A stretch of DNA of 64,000 nucleotides from Pigmentiphaga sp. (GTDB lineage Bacteria > Pseudomonadota > Gammaproteobacteria > Burkholderiales > Burkholderiaceae_B), in NCBI GenBank assembly GCA_023228945.1, contig JALOAI010000005.1, forward strand, positions 130,914-194,913, read 5' to 3'. Positions 53,691 through 62,244 of this stretch are shown one piece after another (position 1 is the stretch's first letter; every line of letters starts with the position of its first letter). The translations under genes and the position numbers were made by a program. The notes under the pieces are model-generated. The model was not told where the DNA came from. It saw nothing but the letters and a program-made list of their open reading frames with translations, and searched no databases.

Positions 53691-54386
53691 TTGACCTCGC
53701 CACCGTTTTCTTTTTCCCCCCGCCGCATCGTTATCCTGATTTCCGGCCGGGGCAGCAATATGCAATCTCTGGTGCGCGCCTGCCACACCGAAGGCTGGCC
53801 CGCCGAGGTGGTGGCGGTGGTGGCCAACAAGCCGGGCGCGGCCGGTCTGGCCTGGGCCAGCGAGCAAGGGATCGCCACGGCCTGTGTGCCGCATCGCGAG
53901 TTCGCCGAGCGCGAGGCGTTCGATGCCGAACTGGCGCGCGTGATCGATGGCTTCCAGCCCGATTTCGTCATTCTGGCGGGTTTCATGCGCGTGCTGACGC
54001 CCGCCTTCGTGCGCCGCTACGCCGGCCGCCTGATCAATATCCATCCTTCGCTGCTGCCGGCCTTCCCGGGCCTGCATACTCATGCCCAGGCCTTGGCGGT
54101 GGGTGTGCAGGTGCATGGCTGTAGCGTGCATTTCGTCACGCCCGTGCTCGATCACGGTCCCATCATTGCCCAGGGCGTGGTGCCGGTGCTGGCCGGCGAT
54201 ACCGCCAACGACCTTGCCGCGCGCGTGCTGGAAGTCGAGCACCAGGTGTATCCGGCGGCCGTACGCTGGCTGGTCGAAGGCCGGGTGCGGCTCGATGGCG
54301 AGGTTCCCCTGGTGGCGGGGGTGGCGCAGCGCCTGTTCCTCCATCCCATGCTGCTGCACACCGAAGAGGTATTGCATGGCGACTGA
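53691..54386 (+). CDS. purN: Phosphoribosylglycinamide formyltransferase
   Basis: The 231-residue enzyme formylates glycinamide ribonucleotide in purine synthesis. Motifs: IVILISGRGSNMQSLV, the catalytic trio in INIHPSLLPAFPGLHTHAQA, and FVTPVLDHGPIIAQG. No ATG or GTG lies near the conserved N-terminus. The sensible start is TTG 53691 (LTSPPFSFSPRRIVILIS), with AGGATGG about 8 bases before it. The frame stays open back to 53484 across the divergent promoter gap. It overlaps the next gene by 11 bases. Confidence 0.93.
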   Translation: MTSPPFSFSPRRIVILISGRGSNMQSLVRACHTEGWPAEVVAVVANKPGAAGLAWASEQGIATACVPHREFAEREAFDAELARVIDGFQPDFVILAGFMRVLTPAFVRRYAGRLINIHPSLLPAFPGLHTHAQALAVGVQVHGCSVHFVTPVLDHGPIIAQGVVPVLAGDTANDLAARVLEVEHQVYPAAVRWLVEGRVRLDGEVPLVAGVAQRLFLHPMLLHTEEVLHGD

Positions 54387-55821
54387 CCGACGTCCCGGCG
54401 GGGCGCGCCGCCCTGGCCGTCAAGCCGATCGTGCCACGGGGCGCTCCGACGCCAGCGGCGCGCCGCGTGACCGCACCAGGAGCCGCGCCGGATCCGCACC
54501 CACCCCGCAGAACGGGCCGCAAAGCCGCAGCGTTCCCGCCGGGCCCCGCCTGCCCGCGCTCGTGGTAAGGCTGCAGCAGGTGCAGGCCGTGCTGGGGCAG
54601 GTATTGCAATGGCAGGAGCCCGCCGATGCCACGCTGTCGCGCTGGCTGCGCGATCATCCGCAACTGGGCATGCGCGACCGGGGCGAAGTGGCGGAGTCGA
54701 TGTACGACGTGCTGCGCCACCTGCGCCGCTATCGCCAGGCTGCCGAAAGCGGCGTGGGCGCCGCCACGCGCCGCTTGGCCGTGCTGGGGCTGGCCAGCCA
54801 GGTGGGGGCCGAGGCGCTGGGCGCGGTGCTCGATCCCGCGGAGGCGGATTGGCTGGCCCGGGTAGCAACCATCGATGCCGCCAGCCTGCCGTTCGCGGTT
54901 CGCCACAGCCTGCCCGATTGGCTTGCCCTGGCCCTGGAGGGCATGCCCGGCGCCGACGCCCTGGCGGCGGCGCTCAACCAGCAGGCGCCGTTCGACTTGC
55001 GCGCCAATCCTTTCAAAATCGAGCGCGAAGCTTTGTTGCCCGAGCTGACGGCCTGGTATGGCGAGCGCCATCCCGACGATCCGCCGCCCCAGCTCACGCC
55101 CTGGTCGCCTTGGGGCCTGCGCCTGCGACGCCGGGTGGCGCTGCAGCAGTGGCAGCGCTTCCAAGACGGCAGCGTCGAGGTGCAAGACGAAGGCAGCCAA
55201 TTGCTGGCTTTGCTGGTGGGGCCGCGGCGCGGCGAGATGATCATCGATTTTTGCGCCGGCGCCGGCGGTAAGACCCTGCTGCTGGGCGCCCTGATGCGAT
55301 CCACCGGCCGTCTGTACGCCTTCGACGTCTCGGCGACCCGGCTATCGCGGCTGACGCCCCGATTGGCCCGCAGTGGGCTCTCCAACGTCGAACCGGTAGC
55401 GATCGCCCACGAGAACGATACCCGGGTCAAGCGTCTGGCCGGCAAGGCCCAGCGCGTACTGGTGGATGCTCCCTGCACGGGCACCGGCACGCTGCGGCGC
55501 AACCCGGATATCAAATGGCGCCAAGACCCCGATGGTCTGGCGCAGCTGCTTGAACTCCAGGGGCGCATCCTGGCCAGCGCCGCCCGCTGCGTGGCGCCCG
55601 GCGGCCGACTGGTGTACGCCACTTGCAGCCTGCTGCGGGCCGAAAACCAGGACCAGGTGCGGGCCTTTCTGGAGCGGCGCCCCGAATTCCGGCTGGTGCC
55701 GGTGGCCGAGGTGCTGGCCAACCGCTCGCCCCTGCGCCCCGACGGCGAAATGCTGCAATTGCGCCCCGATATTCATGGCACCGACGGTTTTTTTGCCGCG
55801 GTGCTCGAACGCACGGCCTAG
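54376..55821 (+). CDS. RsmB/NOP-family RNA m5C methyltransferase
   Basis: The 481-residue SAM-dependent methyltransferase resembles RsmB, which methylates C967 of 16S rRNA. The first 55 residues are Arg/Pro/Gly-rich and disordered, followed by a helical NusB-like region (about 60-160). The catalytic domain has DFCAGAGGKTLLLGALM (SAM motif I), VDAPCTGTGTLRRNPDIKW with the PC cysteine, and YATCSLLRAENQDQV with the TC nucleophile. ATG 54376 lies within the end of purN; transcription is probably shared. It is a close relative of RsmB rather than certain RsmB. Confidence 0.88.
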   Translation: MATDRRPGGARRPGRQADRATGRSDASGAPRDRTRSRAGSAPTPQNGPQSRSVPAGPRLPALVVRLQQVQAVLGQVLQWQEPADATLSRWLRDHPQLGMRDRGEVAESMYDVLRHLRRYRQAAESGVGAATRRLAVLGLASQVGAEALGAVLDPAEADWLARVATIDAASLPFAVRHSLPDWLALALEGMPGADALAAALNQQAPFDLRANPFKIEREALLPELTAWYGERHPDDPPPQLTPWSPWGLRLRRRVALQQWQRFQDGSVEVQDEGSQLLALLVGPRRGEMIIDFCAGAGGKTLLLGALMRSTGRLYAFDVSATRLSRLTPRLARSGLSNVEPVAIAHENDTRVKRLAGKAQRVLVDAPCTGTGTLRRNPDIKWRQDPDGLAQLLELQGRILASAARCVAPGGRLVYATCSLLRAENQDQVRAFLERRPEFRLVPVAEVLANRSPLRPDGEMLQLRPDIHGTDGFFAAVLERTA

Positions 55822-56115
55822 CAGGGGTGGCCGACCCGGCTTCCAAGGGGCGCAAATCGCTACACATAGCAGTCAGGTTTGAGTCAGGTCAAGAGTTGTT
55901 TGCGTCCAACTTGTAAAAAAGTGCGCTTGAACCGCGAACTTGCGGGTATTATGCAGGTCGCAGTCATATCAATGCCGTCATGGCAAGCGGCTGTGGCTTG
56001 GTCAAGGTCCGTACCCTGCTGAACGAGGGTGGTGGGTCTGCCAAGGCACCATCACGATCCCGTGGTGGTCTTTCGATGCCCATGCGGCCCTGCCGCGATC
56101 GAGGTCAATGAGTTA
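55822..56115 (+). other. Leader region of the desaturase gene
   Basis: The 294 bases contain an AT-rich patch near 55910-55960 (TTGAAC and TATTATG elements at imperfect spacing) that may hold the desaturase promoter. No gene, repeat or clear operator was recognised. Confidence 0.35.
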
Positions 56116-57321
56116 ATGGATTCAGTTCTCTCCTTCTTGCTCCATGGTGTCACTCACGCATCGTGGTGGCAGATCGTACTGTACACGCTGGTCACTACCC
56201 ACATCACCATCGTGGGAGTCACGCTGTTTTTGCATCGTAGCCAGGCCCATCGCGGGCTGGATCTGCACCCCGTCGTTTCGCACTTCCTGCGTTTCTGGCT
56301 CTGGCTGGGCACCGGCATGGTCACCAAAGAGTGGGTGGCCATCCATCGCAAGCACCATGCCCGCTGCGAGCGCGAGGGCGATCCGCACTCGCCCATGGTG
56401 TACGGCATCAACCGGGTCATGTTCAGCGGCGCCGAGCTCTATCGCCTCGAGGCCGCCAACGCCGAGACCATGGCCAAGTTCGGCCACGGCACGCCCGACG
56501 ACTGGATCGAGCGCAAGCTGTACTCGCGTTATTCCGTGCTCGGCATCAGCATCATGCTGGTGATCGATCTCCTTTTGTTCGGCGTGCTCGGGCTTACCGT
56601 CTGGGCCGTGCAGATGGCCTGGATTCCCTTCTGGGCCGCCGGTGTGGTCAATGGCATCGGGCACTTCTGGGGCTATCGCAACTATGGCAGCCCCGATACC
56701 AGCACCAACGTCTTCCCCATCGGCATCATCATCGGCGGCGAAGAACTCCACAACAACCATCATGCCCACGCCACCTCGGCCCGCTTCTCGAGCAAGTGGT
56801 ACGAGTTCGACATCGGCTGGATGTACATCCGCATGATGTCGGCCGTGGGGCTGGCCAAGGTCCGGCGCGTGGCGCCGCGGCCGCAGATGGTGGATCACAA
56901 GCCGGTGGTCGACCTGCAAACCCTGCAAGCCGTGATCACCCATCGCTACGAGATCATGGGCCGCTATGGCGACATGCTCCGGCAGGCTTGCCGCGACGAA
57001 ATCGCGCGTCTCAAAGCGGTTCCCGGCGACGCCGCGCAATGGCGCAGCCTGCGCAAGGCCCGGCGCCAGCTCAACCGCACCGGCGGCGAGGTCGTGCTGT
57101 CCGCCAACCAGGGCGCCGAGGTCGACCAGATCCTGTCCCAGCATGGCGCGCTGTCGGTGCTGGTGCAAATGCGCAACGAGCTCGCCCGCATCTGGGAAAG
57201 CTCCAGCGCCTCCAGCGAAAAACTCATGCACGACTTGCAAGACTGGTGCCAGCGCGCCCAGCAAAGCGGCAACGAGCGTTTGGCCGAGTTCGCCCTGCGC
57301 TTGCGGCAGTACGCCGCCTGA
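56116..57321 (+). CDS. Membrane fatty acid (acyl) desaturase
   Basis: The 401-residue diiron membrane enzyme introduces a double bond into membrane acyl chains. The three histidine boxes are present: HRSQAH, HRKHHA and HNNHHAH, between four membrane segments. After about residue 270 comes a 130-residue polar helical tail (LQTLQAVITHRYEIMGRYGD to LAEFALRLRQYAA) that is not part of the catalytic core. ATG 56116 precedes MDSVLSFLLHGVTHASWW. Regulation is not visible. A strong hairpin follows the gene. Confidence 0.92.
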   Translation: MDSVLSFLLHGVTHASWWQIVLYTLVTTHITIVGVTLFLHRSQAHRGLDLHPVVSHFLRFWLWLGTGMVTKEWVAIHRKHHARCEREGDPHSPMVYGINRVMFSGAELYRLEAANAETMAKFGHGTPDDWIERKLYSRYSVLGISIMLVIDLLLFGVLGLTVWAVQMAWIPFWAAGVVNGIGHFWGYRNYGSPDTSTNVFPIGIIIGGEELHNNHHAHATSARFSSKWYEFDIGWMYIRMMSAVGLAKVRRVAPRPQMVDHKPVVDLQTLQAVITHRYEIMGRYGDMLRQACRDEIARLKAVPGDAAQWRSLRKARRQLNRTGGEVVLSANQGAEVDQILSQHGALSVLVQMRNELARIWESSSASSEKLMHDLQDWCQRAQQSGNERLAEFALRLRQYAA

Positions 57322-57394
57322 GTCCCGCGCAGCGCCGCCGCGCTCCGTCCCGAATCGGGCGGAGCCCTTGGCAAGCGCGGCGCTTGCGCAATCC

Positions 57395-57423
57395 CGAAGG
57401 GCGTGCCAACGGCACGCCCTTCG
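57395..57423. terminator. Bidirectional terminator between desaturase and livF genes
   Basis: CGAAGGGCGTGCC and GGCACGCCCTTCG form a perfect 13-bp stem with loop AAC, followed on the + strand by a T-rich tail (TTTCTACGCGTTTTT). It lies between converging genes, 7 bases from the livF stop. Confidence 0.8.
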
Positions 57424-57429
57424 ACGTTT

Positions 57430-58098
57430 CTACGCGTTTTTCAGCCGTCCCTGTTCCAGGAACAGGCAACGATCGGCCACACCGTCCACGAAACCCTGGT
57501 TCTGCTCCGACAACAGGACGGCAATGCCTTCGTCGCGCAGGGTGCGGACCATCGCCGCCATCTGCTCCACCAGGATGGGGGCAACGCCTTCCGAGGGCTC
57601 ATCGAGCAGCACCAGGCGGGGATTGCCCATCAGGGTGCGGGCCACCGTGAGCATTTGCTGCTCGCCGCCACTCATATGCTGTCCACGACGGTGAGGCATG
57701 GCGCCCAGATTGGGAAACAGCTCGAACAGGCGCTCCGGCGTCCAGGGCGTCTGGCCGCTGCGGGCCGCCTGGCGGCCGGTATCCAGGTTCTCCAGCACGG
57801 TGAGTTCGCCGAACACCCTGCGGTCTTCGGGCACGTAACCCAGGCCGGCGCGGGCGATGCGATAGGCCGGCCAGCCGGTGATCGATCGGCTCTCGTAGAG
57901 AATCTCGCCACGCATCCTCGCCAGCAGGCCCATGATGGCTTTCAGGGTAGTGGATTTGCCCGCGCCGTTGCGGCCCACCAGGGCGACCACTTCGCCGGGT
58001 CGCACACTGAAATCCAGGCCGAACAACACTTGTGCCTGGCCGTACCAGGCTTGTAGCCCGCGCACTTCCAGCAGGGGAGGGCTCGATGGTTTGCTCAT
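57430..58098 (-). CDS. livF: Branched-chain-type ABC transporter ATPase (LivF-like)
   Basis: This 222-residue ATPase has Walker A GRNGAGKSTTLKAIMG, YVPEDRRVFGELTVLENL, signature MSGGEQQMLTVARTL and Walker B LVLLDEPSEGVAPI: the LivF/HAAT pattern. It overlaps livG by ATGA. It is last in the operon and followed by a strong terminator. Confidence 0.93.
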   Translation of the reverse strand: MSKPSSPPLLEVRGLQAWYGQAQVLFGLDFSVRPGEVVALVGRNGAGKSTTLKAIMGLLARMRGEILYESRSITGWPAYRIARAGLGYVPEDRRVFGELTVLENLDTGRQAARSGQTPWTPERLFELFPNLGAMPHRRGQHMSGGEQQMLTVARTLMGNPRLVLLDEPSEGVAPILVEQMAAMVRTLRDEGIAVLLSEQNQGFVDGVADRCLFLEQGRLKNA

Positions 58099-58868
58099 GG
58101 TTGATACGACCCCAAATAGACCGCGCGAACCTCGGGGTGGCTGGCCACCGCTTCGGGCGTGCCTTGGGTCAGGCAGCGGCCGCGGGCCATGACCACGATG
58201 CGGTTGGCGTGGGCGAAAACGACGTCCAGGCTATGCTCGGTAAACAGGACGCCCAGGCCGCGTTCGTCCACCAGCCGCCGGGTGAGATCCATCAGGGCAT
58301 GCCGTTCGTGCGGCGCCATGCCGGCGGTGGGCTCGTCCATCAACAGCAGGCGTGGCGCGCTGGCCAACGCGATCGCCAGTTCCACGCGTTTCACGTCGCC
58401 GTAGGCCAAGGTGCCGCAGGGCTGGCCGGCCTGATCCCGCATGCCCACCTGGGCCAGCAGCGCCTCCGCTTCACCGCGGTAGTGGCGATACAGCGGCCGC
58501 CAGAATCGCCAGCGATGGCCATGTGCCGACGCCACCGCCAGTTGCAGATTCTCCAGCACGGTCATGGAGCCGAAGGTGGCGGGGATCTGGAAGGTCCGGC
58601 CCACGCCCTGGCGCCAGATCTGGCGGGGTGAACGGCCCTGAATGGGCATGCCGTCGAGCAGCACCGTGCCTTGATCGGGCGCCAGCTGGCCGTTGATGAG
58701 ATTGAAGCAGCTCGACTTGCCGGCGCCATTGGGGCCGATCAGCGCCACCATCTCGCCGGCCTCCACCGTGAAACCGATATCTTGCACCGCTTGCACGCCG
58801 CCAAAGGCTTTGTGCAGATGGCGGATGTCGAGCAGCGGCTGGGTGGATAGAGGGGAAGCCGCCATCAT
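58095..58868 (-). CDS. livG: Branched-chain-type ABC transporter ATPase (LivG-like)
   Basis: The 257-residue ATPase has GPNGAGKSSCFNLINGQLAP, GVGRTFQIPATFGSMTVLEN (LivG Q-loop), signature LAYGDVKRVELAIALA and Walker B LLLMDEPTAGMAPHE. The signature serine is a tyrosine (LAYGD), as is common in LivG. Overlaps exist at both ends (ATGA), so the three genes are translationally linked. Confidence 0.93.
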   Translation of the reverse strand: MMAASPLSTQPLLDIRHLHKAFGGVQAVQDIGFTVEAGEMVALIGPNGAGKSSCFNLINGQLAPDQGTVLLDGMPIQGRSPRQIWRQGVGRTFQIPATFGSMTVLENLQLAVASAHGHRWRFWRPLYRHYRGEAEALLAQVGMRDQAGQPCGTLAYGDVKRVELAIALASAPRLLLMDEPTAGMAPHERHALMDLTRRLVDERGLGVLFTEHSLDVVFAHANRIVVMARGRCLTQGTPEAVASHPEVRAVYLGSYQP

Positions 58869-60742
58869 GCCGTTCTCCCGCGCCAGGCCCAGCGCAGGCC
58901 TGCCAGGCCATGCGGCGCCAGGAGCACCAGGCCCAGGATGATGCAGCCCATCAGCGCGTGCCAGTACTCGGTGGCGCGGGCCACGCTATCGTGCAGCCAG
59001 GTGAAGGCGGCGGCCCCCACCACCGGCCCGGTCAGGGTTTGCAGGCCGCCCAGCAGCACCATGACCAGGCCATCCACCGAGCGTTCGATGCCCAGCACCT
59101 GGGGCGCGATGCTGCCCTTGGCAAAGGCATAAAGCGCACCGGACAAGCCGGCCAGCCCGCCGGCGATGACGAACGCCAGCCATTGCGTACGGCGAACATC
59201 GATGCCGATGGCTTCGGCGCGCAGCGCCGAGTCGCGCCCCGCGCGCAAGGCATAGCCAAAGGGCGAGAACACCAGGCGGCGAATCACCATCCAGCCCGCC
59301 GCCGCCAGCGCCAGCGTCAGCAAATAGTAGGCCGCCGGCGACGACAGCCAGGGCGCGGGCCACAGCCCGATCAGGCCATTGCTGCCGCCGGTCACGTCGT
59401 CCCATTGATAGACGGTGGCCCACACCAGCTGAGCAAAGGCCAGCGTGAGCATCGCCAGGTAGACGCCGCTCAGGCGAACGCAAAAGGCCCCAAATACCAC
59501 CGCGCCGGCCAGCGCCACCAGCGGCGCCAGCGGCAGCGCCGCTTCCATCGGCAAGGCCCAGCCCTGCAGGAACCAGGCGGCGCCATAGGCGCCGAGGCCG
59601 AAGTAGGCGGCGTGGCCGAAGCTGTCCATCCCGCCGGGGCCCATCAGCCAGTGCAGGCTGACGGCGAACAGCGCGGCGATCAGGATCTCGGTGAGCAAGA
59701 TGGTGGTATAGGGCCACCAGCCGGTGGTGAGCGGTACCAGCGCCAGGGCGGCCAGGATGGCGAGCGCCAGACCGCGGGCGCGCGGACTCCAGGGCCGCAG
59801 TGTGGGGGGGCGATGCCCTTCGCGTCCGGGACCGGGGGGTTTGCCCAACAGGCCCCAGGGCCGCCAGATCAGCACGATGGCCATGACGAGGAACTCCGCC
59901 ATCAGCGTCATTCGCGACAGGCTGACGGTATAACCGGCGATCTCCACCTGGCCGAAGGCGGTGAGCAGCGCCTGGACCTGGCTGATGAGCAGGGCCGCCA
60001 AAAAGGCGCCCGAAATCGAACCCAGGCCACCAACCACCACGACCACGAACACGCTGACCAAGATGTCGAGATCCAGCGCGAGCGTGGCGGGAATGCGTGG
60101 CCCCTGCAAGGCCCCGGCCAGCCCCGCCAGGCCGCAGCCCAGGGCGAAGGCCGATGTGAACAGCCAGGCCTGGTTCACGCCCAGCGCCCCCAGCATCTCG
60201 CGATCCTGCGTGGCGGCACGGATCAGCGTGCCCCAGCGCGTGCGATGCAGTAGCCAGCCCAGTGCCAGGAGTACCAGTGGCCCCACCGCGATCAGCAAGA
60301 GATCGTAGCTGGGAAAGCGCCGGCCGAAAATGGTGATCGCGCCTTCCAGGCCGGGTGCGCGCGGCCCGAACAGATCCATCGGCCCCCACCACCATTGCGC
60401 CACATCGCCGAGGATGAGGACCACGGCGAAGGTCGCCAGCAGCTGGAACAAAGGAGGGGAGCGATAGGTGCGCCGCAACACGACGATCTCGACCAGGGCG
60501 CCGAGCGCGGCGGCGGCGAGCGCCACCATCAGAACGGCCAGCCAGTATCCGGGGGCGGATCCGCCCCAGGCGCTGGTCAAGCTGTAGGCAAGATAAACGC
60601 CCACCATATAGAAGGAGCCGTGGGCGAAATTGACGATGCGCGTGACGCCGAAGATGAGCGACAACCCCGCCGCCATCAGGAACAGGGCGCTGGCGCTGGC
60701 CAGCCCGTTGAGCAACTGGACCGCGAGACTGGCCAGGGTCAT
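58865..60742 (-). CDS. Fused branched-chain-type ABC permease (LivH-LivM in one chain)
   Basis: The 625-residue protein joins a LivH-type domain (about 1-290: ALFLMAAGLSLIFGVTRIVN, FAHGSFYMVG, GGLGSISGAFLAALLI) to a LivM-type domain (about 325-620: GGMDSFGHAAYFGLGAYGAA, ARGRDSALRAEAIGIDVRRT, LGGLQTLTGPVVGAAAF). They are connected by a basic, proline-rich linker near 300-325. Normally these are two genes. About 16 hydrophobic segments fit a complete channel in one chain. It is preceded by a tandem repeat separating it from the receptor gene. Confidence 0.93.
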   Translation of the reverse strand: MTLASLAVQLLNGLASASALFLMAAGLSLIFGVTRIVNFAHGSFYMVGVYLAYSLTSAWGGSAPGYWLAVLMVALAAAALGALVEIVVLRRTYRSPPLFQLLATFAVVLILGDVAQWWWGPMDLFGPRAPGLEGAITIFGRRFPSYDLLLIAVGPLVLLALGWLLHRTRWGTLIRAATQDREMLGALGVNQAWLFTSAFALGCGLAGLAGALQGPRIPATLALDLDILVSVFVVVVVGGLGSISGAFLAALLISQVQALLTAFGQVEIAGYTVSLSRMTLMAEFLVMAIVLIWRPWGLLGKPPGPGREGHRPPTLRPWSPRARGLALAILAALALVPLTTGWWPYTTILLTEILIAALFAVSLHWLMGPGGMDSFGHAAYFGLGAYGAAWFLQGWALPMEAALPLAPLVALAGAVVFGAFCVRLSGVYLAMLTLAFAQLVWATVYQWDDVTGGSNGLIGLWPAPWLSSPAAYYLLTLALAAAGWMVIRRLVFSPFGYALRAGRDSALRAEAIGIDVRRTQWLAFVIAGGLAGLSGALYAFAKGSIAPQVLGIERSVDGLVMVLLGGLQTLTGPVVGAAAFTWLHDSVARATEYWHALMGCIILGLVLLAPHGLAGLRWAWRGRTA

Positions 60743-60756
60743 GTCAGCCTCCGCCC

Positions 60757-60901
60757 GGCCGCCCGAAGGAGGCTGAGGCCCCCTCGGGGGGCAGCGAACG
60801 CAGTGAGCGTGGGGGCTGTTCCACCTTTCCGCTCGGCCGCCCGAAGGAGGCTGAAGCCCCCTCGGGGGGCAGCGAACGCAGTGAGCGTGGGGGCTGTTCC
60901 A
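60757..60901. repeat. Tandem 78-base repeat inside the branched-chain-type ABC operon
   Basis: Two near-identical units start at 60757 and 60835, each with GGCCGCCCGAAGGAGGCTGA, a CCCCCTCGGGGGG hairpin and CAGCGAACGCAGTGAGCGTG. The second ends 2 bases before the receptor stop codon. The element fills most of the 161-base gap between the receptor gene and the fused permease gene. Similar C-rich elements are widespread in Burkholderiales from general knowledge. Confidence 0.88.
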
Positions 60902-60903
60902 TC

Positions 60904-62121
60904 TCAGCGCTCGGCGGGGCGCAACCGGCGCACTTCGTCGTCGGAGGGCTGGACGTCGGCGCCGTCGATGTAATCGAAGTCGATCATCACGCCGCGGCCG
61001 TCGCGCAGCGCGGTACGGCCGACGTATACGCCCATGGTCGATTGGTGATCGAGTTCACGATAGGTGATCGGACCGAAAGGCGAGCTGAGCGATAGGCCGC
61101 GAAAGGCTTCGACCAGCGCCTCGTCGTCGGTGCTGCCGGCTTTCTTCAGGCCTTCGGCGATCGACATCAAGGCGGCGTAGCCCACCACCGAGCCCAGGCG
61201 GGGATAGTCGTTGAACCGGGCCCGGTAAGCTTCGACAAAGGCCTGGTTCTCGGGCGTGTCGATGGCATACCAGGGGTAGCCGGTGACGACCCAGCCTTCC
61301 GGCGTTTCGGCGCCGAGGGCGTCGATGTACTCGGGCTCGCCGGTGAGCAGCGACACCACGTCCCGGCCTTCGAACAGGCCGCGGGTGTTGCCCTCGCGGA
61401 CGAAGCGCGACAGATCGGTGGCGAACAGGATATTGAAGATGGCATCGGGCTTGGCGTCGTCCAGCGCCTGCACCACGCTGCCGGCATCGACCTTGCCCAG
61501 CGGCGTGGCGATCTCGGCGACGAACTCGATGTCGGGCTGTTGAGCCTGCATGAGGGTTTTGAAGCTGCGCAGCGCCGATTGGCCGTACTCATAGTTGGGA
61601 TAGACGATGGCCCAGCGCTTTTTCTGCAGCTTGACCGCTTCGGGAATCAGGGCCGCCACCTGCATGTAGGTGGAGGGGCGCAGGCGAAAAGTGTAGCGGT
61701 TGCCTTGTTCCCAGGTGATTTTATCGGTCAGTGGCTCGGCGGCGAGAAAGAACACCTTGCGCTGCTTGGCGTAGTCGGTCAGCGCCAGCCCGGTGTGAGA
61801 AAGGAAGCCGCCGAACAGGACTTCCGCTTTCTCGCGCTGGCGCAGCTCTTCGGCGGCGCGTACGGCGTCGCCGGGATTGGCATTGTCGTCGCGCCAGATG
61901 ACTTCCAGGGGCCGCCCCAGCACGCCGCCGGCGGCGTTGACCTGCTCCAGCGCCAGTTGCCAGCCGTGTCGGTAGGGCTCCAGGAAGGCGGGTTGCGCCT
62001 TGTAGCTATTGATCTCGCCGATGCGGATGGGATCCGCCGCCTGGGCGCCCGCGGGGATCGCCGCCAGCGTCGCCGCCGCGATGCATGCCGCCGCCCATTG
62101 TTGCCATTTGCCTTTTGCCAC
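60904..62121 (-). CDS. Branched-chain-type/amide ABC transporter binding protein
   Basis: The 405-residue periplasmic receptor has a signal peptide (WAAACIAAATLAAIPAGAQA) and then the type I receptor fold: ADPIRIGEINSYKAQPAFLE, LALEQVNAAGGVLGRPLEVI, FGGFLSHTGLALTDYAKQRK and YPNYEYGQSALRSFK. GTG 62121 (VAKGKWQQW) has AGGAG 8 bases upstream. The longer ATG 62181 frame would place coding sequence across the palindrome, so it was rejected. Its ligand could be an amino acid, amide or small aromatic acid. Confidence 0.9.
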   Translation of the reverse strand: MAKGKWQQWAAACIAAATLAAIPAGAQAADPIRIGEINSYKAQPAFLEPYRHGWQLALEQVNAAGGVLGRPLEVIWRDDNANPGDAVRAAEELRQREKAEVLFGGFLSHTGLALTDYAKQRKVFFLAAEPLTDKITWEQGNRYTFRLRPSTYMQVAALIPEAVKLQKKRWAIVYPNYEYGQSALRSFKTLMQAQQPDIEFVAEIATPLGKVDAGSVVQALDDAKPDAIFNILFATDLSRFVREGNTRGLFEGRDVVSLLTGEPEYIDALGAETPEGWVVTGYPWYAIDTPENQAFVEAYRARFNDYPRLGSVVGYAALMSIAEGLKKAGSTDDEALVEAFRGLSLSSPFGPITYRELDHQSTMGVYVGRTALRDGRGVMIDFDYIDGADVQPSDDEVRRLRPAER

Positions 62122-62153
62122 CGGGGTTCTCCTGAGAAAGTGAGGCGAGCCAT

Positions 62154-62192
62154 CAACTCTATTTATGCTCAATTTGAGCATAAATAGAGTTG
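62154..62192. promoter_or_regulatory. Perfect 39-bp palindrome in the divergent control region
   Basis: The arm CAACTCTATTTATGCTCAA is followed by one central T and its exact reverse complement, giving 19-bp arms without mismatch. It lies 33 bases upstream of the receptor GTG. The core TTATGCTCAA-n-TTGAGCATAA is repeated imperfectly at 62224. This looks like a strong operator for an unlinked dimeric regulator. Confidence 0.75.
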
Positions 62193-62223
62193 AGAAAATG
62201 ACCCGCGCGGGTCTGAAGGGGAG

Positions 62224-62244
62224 TTATGCTAACTTTGAGCATAA
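62224..62244. promoter_or_regulatory. Second, weaker palindromic operator
   Basis: TTATGCT and AGCATAA flank AACTTTG. The right half (TTTGAGCATAAATAG) matches the right arm of the perfect palindrome, while the left half is degenerate. The centres are 61 bases apart, close to six helical turns, so cooperative binding is possible. Confidence 0.6.

Noticed and set aside
60757..60901. Tandem repeat considered as a CRISPR array
   Set aside because: Only two contiguous units of 78 bases, with no unique spacers and no cas genes.
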